Shown here: one piece after another, positions 13,238 to 18,163 of the stretch | Numbering within the stretch: position 1 is the stretch's first letter | How the letters are laid out: every line of letters starts with the position of its first letter | Assembly (NCBI GenBank): GCA_964644025.1 | Contig: CAZXVW010000071.1 | Span: forward strand, 1-18,163 | Source: CAZXVW01 sp964644025 | Lineage (GTDB): Bacteria; Acidobacteriota; Terriglobia; Bryobacterales; Bryobacteraceae | Length of the DNA stretch: 18,163 bases | Direction: 5' to 3' | Program-made: the position numbers and the translations under genes | The notes under the pieces: generated by a model | Database searches by the model: none | Told to the model about the DNA's origin: nothing | The model's input: the letters and a program-made list of their open reading frames with translations, nothing else

Positions 13238-14077
13238 TTATTTTTTCGCCTTGGCCTCTTTCAGCTTGACGGCGCGGAGCCGCTCGGATTGCGCGATCTG
13301 CCGGATGGTGGGGTGCAACTGAGCGTCACTGAGCACGTCGTCCAACACCACGATGGCCTCGTCGTGGTTTCCCTGCTGGTTGAGGGCGGCGGCATAGCGA
13401 ACCTTGGTGGCCGCGTTCGGCGTATGGGCGATATCAATGGCCTTCTTGAACTCCTCGACGGCCACGTTGTAGTTCTTGCGCACTAGTGCGACCAGCCCTA
13501 GCGCCTCGTGCGCCTGGGAACTGAAATCTGCCTTAGCTTGTTCCCATTGCTCGTCGGTGACCTGAGGGTTCGGCCGCGGGGCGGTGGCGAGGAGTTCGAG
13601 CGCCTTGTTGGCCAGATCCTCGGCGCGCTTCAGTTTCTCCTCCTTGTCGAGGTCGAATTCACGGGTGCGCTGGGCCAATGCGTTGGCCATCGCCAGCATG
13701 ACGACGTAGTTGTTGGGATCAGCTTCCAGAGTCCGCTCGCCGTAGACCATCATCTTGTCGTAGTCGTTGAGCATCTGCGCGGAGATGGTGGCCATCTGCA
13801 GCGCGAACGCTTTGAACTCCGAGTCCGGGAAATCGGCGACCAGGTCGTCACAGGCCTTCATTCTGGAGTTCGGATCCAGCGCGTTGGTAATGGCCTGGAT
13901 CGCCTCCAACTCCTTCTGGGACTTAATCTGAGGCTGTTTTGCCACGGGCGACTGTGCTTGCGGCGGCGCCTCGGGCGGTGTCAGCGGGGGTCCCGCTTCC
14001 TGCGTTTCCTGGCTGAAAAGAAGCGCCGCGGCGCCCATCAGCACCAGGAGAATTCGGCATAGGAATCTGTTACTCAT
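13238..14077 (-). CDS. Exported TPR-repeat protein
   Basis: A 279-residue protein with a signal peptide: MSNRFLCRILLVLMGAAALLFSQ, probable cleavage near residue 23. A Pro-rich linker (about 30-50) is followed by TPR-like helix pairs from about 55 to 270, including KAFALQMATISAQMLNDYDKM, YVVMLAMANALAQ, AHEALGLVALVRKNYNVAVEEF and VRYAAALNQQGNHDEAIVVLDDV. TPRs are protein-binding scaffolds; the export signal places it in the periplasm or at the envelope. An upstream in-frame ATG at 14101 would add eight residues before the signal peptide, so the ATG at 14077 is preferred. It lies between another TPR gene and rnc in the same operon. The partner is unknown. Confidence 0.88.
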   Translation of the reverse strand: MSNRFLCRILLVLMGAAALLFSQETQEAGPPLTPPEAPPQAQSPVAKQPQIKSQKELEAIQAITNALDPNSRMKACDDLVADFPDSEFKAFALQMATISAQMLNDYDKMMVYGERTLEADPNNYVVMLAMANALAQRTREFDLDKEEKLKRAEDLANKALELLATAPRPNPQVTDEQWEQAKADFSSQAHEALGLVALVRKNYNVAVEEFKKAIDIAHTPNAATKVRYAAALNQQGNHDEAIVVLDDVLSDAQLHPTIRQIAQSERLRAVKLKEAKAKK

Positions 14078-14153
14078 TAACGAAAATGCTCCTGCTTCCA
14101 TCGTACCTGTTTTGGGGAGTCATATGCGAGCGACTGTGCCCCCGGGGAGACGC

Positions 14154-15650
14154 TCACCGGTTGGGGTGGCTTCGATCCCGCCGGAAGGCACCGCGCGCGC
14201 CCTTTTCGGCGGTTTCCCTGGCCTTGGGCGAAGCACCGTCGACAGCCAGGGCCGCCTGGTAGTATCTGGCGGCCTGCTCGGTTTCCCCGGCGATATCACT
14301 CAGGCGGCCGAGGTAGATCAGAGCCCACGCCTTTTCCTGCGGAGGGGGCGAAAGCTCCAGCGATTTCTTGAAGAGCGATTCAGACAGTTCCGCATCGTTG
14401 TTGAGGGTGGCAATCCGCGCCAGGCCATAATAAGCCCGCGCCTGGACTGACCTGTCGCCGGCTTGCTGTGCGACACGGAGGTAAATGGCCCTGGCGCCGT
14501 CGAGATCGCGCTCCCGGTAAAGCTTCTCGGCCTTAGCGAGAAGCTGCTCGGCAGTGCCCGGCTCGGCAGGCTTGACGGGCGTCTTCTTGGCAATCCGGAC
14601 TGGGGGTTCCTGGTCGAATTCGAGGTTCTGTGCGCGCGCTTCCTCAGCCGCCAGGTCGATGGCATCCACCATATCGGCGAAATAGAACCGCACGGCCCGC
14701 GGCTGTTTCTCGTAAGCCGGCAACTGTTCGGCAAAGTGAGGGGCAAGGATATAGCCCTGGCGGTAGGCTTTTTCCACCATGGCCTGCTTCTCGGGTTTCG
14801 GGACCCGGGCCAGCCGGGCTTCAATCGCTTTGATGAGCGAGGAAGTGGCCAGGAGCAGGAAATCCGACTTGTACTGCCGGCCGAGATAGGGCGCGCCAAG
14901 GGCGTAGTCGCCCAACGCCTTCTTTTTCTCCAGCTTAGCCGCGTAGCGGGTAGCCAGTGGGTCCAGCACGTAGTGCAGGTAGGCGTAGCGAATATCGGCG
15001 ATTTGCGGCTCCGGCGACGGCGTGATCACGACGTAGTAGTCGCGTCCGTAGGTGCGGTAATGGATCTGATTCGGCGCCGCGAGCAGGGAAATGAAGATTT
15101 GGAACTTCTGCCCGAAAACACCACTGGTAGGGTTGCGGAGATAGCCGTTCAGTTCGAACAGCGCCTGGGCCACCGGTTCCTGGTACCGGGCCAGGACCTC
15201 CTCGTAAGCCGGTTGAGCTTTCTGGTAGAGGGTGTGGATGTCGGCTTCCCGGTAAAACTGGGCCAGTAGGGCTCCCAGGCCTTCCAACCGCTGGGCGTCG
15301 GGTGGGACCTGGTAGGTGAGCATGGTGAACTCGAAGGCCGGGGGGCCGTCGACCAGGAGCGCGAAGGAGACGTACTGGCTCAGCTCAGCGGTCCAGTTCT
15401 CCTGCCGGTGGGCCTCGAAGAATTCTTTCAACTTGGCCACCGAGGGGAGGTTCCGCGAGGCGAGATACCGGCGGACCTGCCCGCGCAACGGATGGTTGGC
15501 AGGCGAGGCGAGATCCGCGTCGTAGCCGGCCGCATTGATGGCGGCCATCACGGTGAACAACGTCTCGCTGCTGTCCAACTGGGCTTGTTCGGCCCGGCTT
15601 TGCGGAACGGCCAGCAGCAGCAACAGGGAGGGAACCAGGAAGCGCGTCAT
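14154..15650 (-). CDS. Exported protein with C-terminal TPR repeats
   Basis: A 498-residue protein with a clear signal peptide (MTRFLVPSLLLLLAVPQSRA, cleavage after about residue 20). The long middle part (about 25-330) is a domain I cannot name: helical, with many aromatic residues, blocks such as YGRDYYVVITPSPEP and DIRYAYLHYVLDPLATRY, and no HExxH zinc motif. The C-terminal third has a Pro/Lys linker and then TPR units (AEQLLAKAEKLYRERDLDGARAIY, ARAYYGLARIATLNNDAELSESLF, AWALIYLGRLSDIAGETEQAARYY). It starts only 11 bp after the TonB receptor stop with an A-rich, weak ribosome site, so translation is probably coupled. The two genes are likely functionally linked at the outer membrane or in the periplasm. 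Confidence 0.85.
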   Translation of the reverse strand: MTRFLVPSLLLLLAVPQSRAEQAQLDSSETLFTVMAAINAAGYDADLASPANHPLRGQVRRYLASRNLPSVAKLKEFFEAHRQENWTAELSQYVSFALLVDGPPAFEFTMLTYQVPPDAQRLEGLGALLAQFYREADIHTLYQKAQPAYEEVLARYQEPVAQALFELNGYLRNPTSGVFGQKFQIFISLLAAPNQIHYRTYGRDYYVVITPSPEPQIADIRYAYLHYVLDPLATRYAAKLEKKKALGDYALGAPYLGRQYKSDFLLLATSSLIKAIEARLARVPKPEKQAMVEKAYRQGYILAPHFAEQLPAYEKQPRAVRFYFADMVDAIDLAAEEARAQNLEFDQEPPVRIAKKTPVKPAEPGTAEQLLAKAEKLYRERDLDGARAIYLRVAQQAGDRSVQARAYYGLARIATLNNDAELSESLFKKSLELSPPPQEKAWALIYLGRLSDIAGETEQAARYYQAALAVDGASPKARETAEKGARGAFRRDRSHPNR

Positions 15651-15661
15651 TTTTCTACTTT

Positions 15662-17494
15662 CTATTTTCGGGCGGAAAAGACCGCCAGCTCGAGGCCCGC
15701 GAAAATGCTTCGGCCGGGCATGGGCACGCCGCGGATCTGTTCGTAAGACGTATTCCCAATATTAGTAAGTTGCAGGAACGGATGAAACCGGCCCGCGGCG
15801 GCCGCCAGATACAGGTCCCAGACCATGTAGGCGGCGCGGTCACGACGCTTGACGGCGCCCAGCCGGCTCCGGACCGCCAGCCCGGCCGGCAGGGCGGCGC
15901 GCCAGCTCACCACGCCGCTGTGCTCCGGGTAATTGAACACGTACCGCGAGACCATGCCCGCGGGAATCCGCCGCGCGGCCCGCAAACCCGCATAGCGGAA
16001 CTCCAGCCGTTGCCTCCGGGCCGGTGTTACACCGGCGGCCGCCTCCACGCCGGTGAAGCGAAGCGACCGGAAGTTCCTCGCCCGCCACAGCCCCCCGGAG
16101 GTGGGTTGCACGAAATCGATCCCATCTGTTTCGCGCCGCTCGAACACGGCGAGGCTGCCATCAAGGTGAGGGCCGATCCGCCAGTCGGCGCCGGCTTCGT
16201 AGCTCCAGGCGGATTCCGGACTGAGGTCGGGCGAACCCCTGTTGGCCGGGTCGTGGTAATACAGCTCGGTAAAGGCCGGCAGCCGGAAGGCGCGGCTAAG
16301 GCTGGCGCGGAGCTTGAGGCGGGAGTTCACCCAGAAGCCGGTGGCCGCTGTGGGGCTGAAGGAGCCGCCGCCGGCGGAGCCGTGAAGCTCGTGCCGGCCG
16401 GCCAGCGTCAACGAGAACCGGCGGAGGGCGCGGATGTCGAAGGCGAGGTAGCCGGCCTGACGGGAACGAGCGTGGTTGCCCAGGTTACTGCTGGTGATCG
16501 TGTCGTGAAACGCTTCGAGGCCGTAGTAAAGACGCCGGTTCCGGCCCAGCGGCTCCCAGCGGCGGAGGGCCGCCTGGTAGCTTTCCACCGCGTGCCGGTT
16601 GGTGAAGACGCCGGGCCGGTCGCGGTAGAGCACGAACAGGTCCGTGTGGCGCCGGAAGCCGAACGACGCCAGTGTCCTTTCGCCGAACGCTTGCCGGGCC
16701 GCAGCGAACCAGGTTCTTGTGCGTTCCCAGGAAGGAAAGGGGCCGTAGAAATTCCCGGCGCCAAAGGGCCGGTCGGAATGGGCCAGCAGGAGCCCGGTAG
16801 CGCCGAGGCGAGTCCTGACACTGGTGCGGGAAGCCATCGAGAGATTGCGATAGTCCCGGTTCCGGGCAAAGCCGGTAGAGAAATCCCGCGAGAGACTGAG
16901 CTGTTCGGACCAGCCGCGTCTGGCCAGGGAGACGGAGCCGCGCTGCTGGTTGGTTCCCCAATTTCCGGCTCCAAGGCTCAAGCGGACTTCAGAGAACTCC
17001 GCCTCGCGCGTGATAAGGTTGATGACGCCGCCGACAGCGTCCGATCCATAGAAGGCCGAGCCCGAGCCTTTCAATACCTCGATCCGTTCCACGGATTCGA
17101 TGGGCAACGGCAGATCCATGTTGTGGTGGCCGGTCTGGGCATCGCTGACCCGCATCCCATCAATTAACACGAGCGTTTGCCCGAAGGTCCCGCCGCGAAT
17201 GGACAGGTCGGCCTGGATGTGGTTCGGCGCGCGCTCGCGAAGATCCACGGAAGGGTCTAGCTTGAGAAAGTCGGCCACGGTGGCGGCGAGGAGACTGTTA
17301 TCCGGCGCCACCGGCAGCAGGATGACGGACCGGTCGGCCTCCTCGAGCGGGATGGGCTGGTAAGTGGCGGTGACCACGACGACGTCCTTCCGCGGCGGCG
17401 GCCCGGCCTCCGGCGGTGCTTCTGGCTGAGGCCAGGCCAGCAACACGGCGGCGCAAAGCGGGAATAGCAAGGACCGGAGAATCAGGGAATTCAC
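15662..17494 (-). CDS. TonB-dependent outer-membrane receptor
   Basis: A 610-residue outer-membrane transporter that takes up a scarce ligand using TonB energy. It has a signal peptide (NSLILRSLLFPLCAAVLLAWP), a TonB-box-like DVVVVTATY, then the plug domain (LSIRGGTFGQTLVLIDGMRVSD, AQTGHHNMDLPLPIESVERIEVLKG, SAFYGSDAVGGVINLITR), then about 450 residues of beta-barrel strands rich in Arg and aromatics. The QTGHHN motif marks a BtuB/CirA-like group whose ligand I cannot tell. GTG 17494 is chosen because GGAG lies 5 nt upstream and the signal peptide then starts properly; a TTG ten codons upstream would place residues inside the upstream hairpin. The barrel ends in ARK, not the usual terminal aromatic residue. 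It is first in an operon with two exported TPR genes and rnc. Confidence 0.92.
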   Translation of the reverse strand: MNSLILRSLLFPLCAAVLLAWPQPEAPPEAGPPPRKDVVVVTATYQPIPLEEADRSVILLPVAPDNSLLAATVADFLKLDPSVDLRERAPNHIQADLSIRGGTFGQTLVLIDGMRVSDAQTGHHNMDLPLPIESVERIEVLKGSGSAFYGSDAVGGVINLITREAEFSEVRLSLGAGNWGTNQQRGSVSLARRGWSEQLSLSRDFSTGFARNRDYRNLSMASRTSVRTRLGATGLLLAHSDRPFGAGNFYGPFPSWERTRTWFAAARQAFGERTLASFGFRRHTDLFVLYRDRPGVFTNRHAVESYQAALRRWEPLGRNRRLYYGLEAFHDTITSSNLGNHARSRQAGYLAFDIRALRRFSLTLAGRHELHGSAGGGSFSPTAATGFWVNSRLKLRASLSRAFRLPAFTELYYHDPANRGSPDLSPESAWSYEAGADWRIGPHLDGSLAVFERRETDGIDFVQPTSGGLWRARNFRSLRFTGVEAAAGVTPARRQRLEFRYAGLRAARRIPAGMVSRYVFNYPEHSGVVSWRAALPAGLAVRSRLGAVKRRDRAAYMVWDLYLAAAAGRFHPFLQLTNIGNTSYEQIRGVPMPGRSIFAGLELAVFSARK

Positions 17495-17505
17495 TGCTGC
17501 TCCAG

Positions 17506-17532
17506 GGCACCTGCCGACTGGCAAGGGGTGCC
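17506..17532 (-). promoter_or_regulatory. Strong leader hairpin next to the TonB receptor ribosome site
   Basis: On the minus strand GGCACC pairs with GGTGCC and, nested inside, TGCC pairs with GGCA around a 4-nt loop with a 3-nt bulge. The hairpin ends 2 nt before the GGAG ribosome site. It lies in the predicted leader and could affect translation. The fold is seen; the role is inference. Confidence 0.5.
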
Positions 17533-17557
17533 GGCGGGCGGCTGGGGCCCTCCTGCC

Positions 17558-17586
17558 ATTGTACCCGCGGGCAGGATGGCCGGCAG
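17558..17586 (-). promoter_or_regulatory. Promoter for the TonB receptor operon
   Basis: TACAAT (17558-17563 on the minus strand) is a very good -10 box; the -35 region 17 nt upstream, CTGCCG, is weak. The expected leader is about 55 nt and includes the hairpin at 17506-17532. A weak -35 suggests an activator may be needed. Confidence 0.5.
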
Positions 17587-17635
17587 CAGTAGCGCAACGA
17601 CGTGACTTCGTGGCCGCAGGGACGGTTAACTGCTG
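17584..17635. other. Inverted repeat in the divergent glgA/receptor intergenic region
   Basis: CAGCAGT (17584-17590) and ACTGCTG (17629-17635) are exact complements 38 bp apart. Between them lies a smaller pair, ACGA (17597-17600) and TCGT (17608-17611). It overlaps the -35 region of the receptor promoter, so it may be a regulator site or a structured RNA. There is no cobalamin-riboswitch box. Confidence 0.3.
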
Positions 17636-17721
17636 ATGCCGTGGGGATAGGAAAGCGGACGGCCCCGGCCTGAACGGCTGGCGCCGGCGTGTTTTGCCTG
17701 AGTCGGGGTATCATAAGTTCC

Positions 17722-18163
17722 TTGACTGGCCTTGACTCCACGTTCCGGGTGCTGATGGTGGCTTCCGAGGCGGTGCCGTTTGCCAAGAGCGGCGGGCTGG
17801 CCGATGTGATCGGCTCCTTGCCGCCGGCGCTGGCCGAGGGAGGGCAGCAGGTGGCGGTCGTGCTGCCGCGATACGGGAGCATTTCCGTTGCGGGGGCGCA
17901 GCGGGCCGCCGAGGGCCTGGGGATCTGGCTCGGCGCGACTTCCTACCGGGTTGATATCTATGTCACGGCGGAGCGGGACGTACGGTTCTTCCTGGTGGAC
18001 TGCCCGCGGCTGTATGACCGGGATGGTCTTTACACCGCCGGCGGCCGGGATTACCCGGACAATCCCGAGCGGTTTGGCCTGCTTTGCCGCGCGGCGCTCG
18101 AGGTGGCCCGGCGGCTGTTTCGCCCGCAGATTCTCCATTGCCACGACTGGCAGGCGGCGCTGG
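17722..18163 (+). CDS. glgA: Glycogen synthase (GlgA), N-terminal part (cut by window edge)
   Basis: The first 147 residues of a GT5 glycogen/starch synthase, which transfers glucose from ADP-glucose to the growing alpha-1,4-glucan in the cytoplasm. VLMVASEAVPFAKSGGLADVIGSLPPALAEGG carries the KSGGLADV motif (KTGGL in most members) that binds the nucleotide sugar. VAVVLPRYG, DRDGLYTAGGRDYPDNPERFGLLCRAALE and PQILHCHDWQAAL are standard GT5 blocks; HCHDW is in the N-terminal lobe. The start is not settled: TTG 17722 gives a 9-residue lead before the conserved strand, while GTG 17749 or ATG 17755 would start within it. None has a good ribosome site. The gene runs off the right edge and diverges from the TonB receptor operon. 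Confidence 0.92.
   Translation, partial: MTGLDSTFRVLMVASEAVPFAKSGGLADVIGSLPPALAEGGQQVAVVLPRYGSISVAGAQRAAEGLGIWLGATSYRVDIYVTAERDVRFFLVDCPRLYDRDGLYTAGGRDYPDNPERFGLLCRAALEVARRLFRPQILHCHDWQAAL

Noticed and set aside
12636..13322. 228-codon frame opposite rnc
   Set aside because: The minus strand encodes RNase III with catalytic residues in place; this is a shadow.
14463..15269. 268-codon frame opposite the 498-residue TPR protein
   Set aside because: No ribosome site or domain; the minus frame has a signal peptide and TPR units.
15770..17167. 465-codon open frame on the plus strand
   Set aside because: It lies wholly opposite the TonB receptor gene; high GC leaves antisense frames open, and it shows no domain.
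17495..17721. Cobalamin riboswitch before a BtuB-like receptor
   Set aside because: I looked for the GCCACTG box and the conserved core on the minus strand and found neither.

Overview
The window is high-GC bacterial chromosome (roughly 60-65% by eye), densely packed with genes on both strands. Gene content suggests a motile, Gram-negative, diderm bacterium: RND efflux, TonB-dependent receptor, O-antigen ligase-like protein, HlyD adaptor and flagellar FlbD/MotA/MotB. The protein style (fused iron-sulfur fumarase, cyclophilin with a KQY..PP leader, signal-peptide TPR proteins, a zinc-ribbon gene beside the CCA enzyme) fits Acidobacteriota, perhaps the Solibacter/Bryobacter group. That placement is an inference from memory of such proteins; no rRNA or other marker gene is present.

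Layout. 1-1469: the end of an RND permease meets a convergent methyltransferase and overlaps it. 1594-2588: a cyclophilin, then a four-helix membrane protein with its own strong promoter and ribosome site. 2643-4474: an O-antigen ligase-like protein diverges from a SixA-type phosphatase. 4475-4937: the only long gene-free stretch. It holds a 374-bp element with 59-bp terminal inverted repeats, each arm carrying its own hairpin, and next to it a promoter that drives a 45-residue membrane microprotein. 5056-6627: a zinc-ribbon protein and a CCA/poly(A) nucleotidyltransferase form a leftward pair. 6718-9329: an orphan HlyD adaptor and a class I fumarase. 9330-10403: hairpins, a MerR-type regulator with a clear promoter, and a small all-helical protein that diverges from the flagellar genes. 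10404-12504: flbD-motA-motB. 12498-17494: a leftward operon of TonB receptor, two secreted TPR proteins and RNase III. 17722 to the right edge: the start of glycogen synthase.

How the genes work together. flbD-motA-motB is a flagellar stator/regulator unit with overlapping or nearly abutting genes. The TonB receptor and the two TPR proteins look like an outer-membrane uptake or envelope module co-transcribed with rnc. Elsewhere the genes are mostly single housekeeping units. Three convergent gene pairs overlap at their 3' ends (44, 20 and 7 bp), so the chromosome is very compact. Against that background the inverted-repeat element at 4476-4849 is the least explained feature and the best candidate for something undescribed. 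I found no CRISPR array, tRNA, rRNA, phage gene, transposase or defence system.
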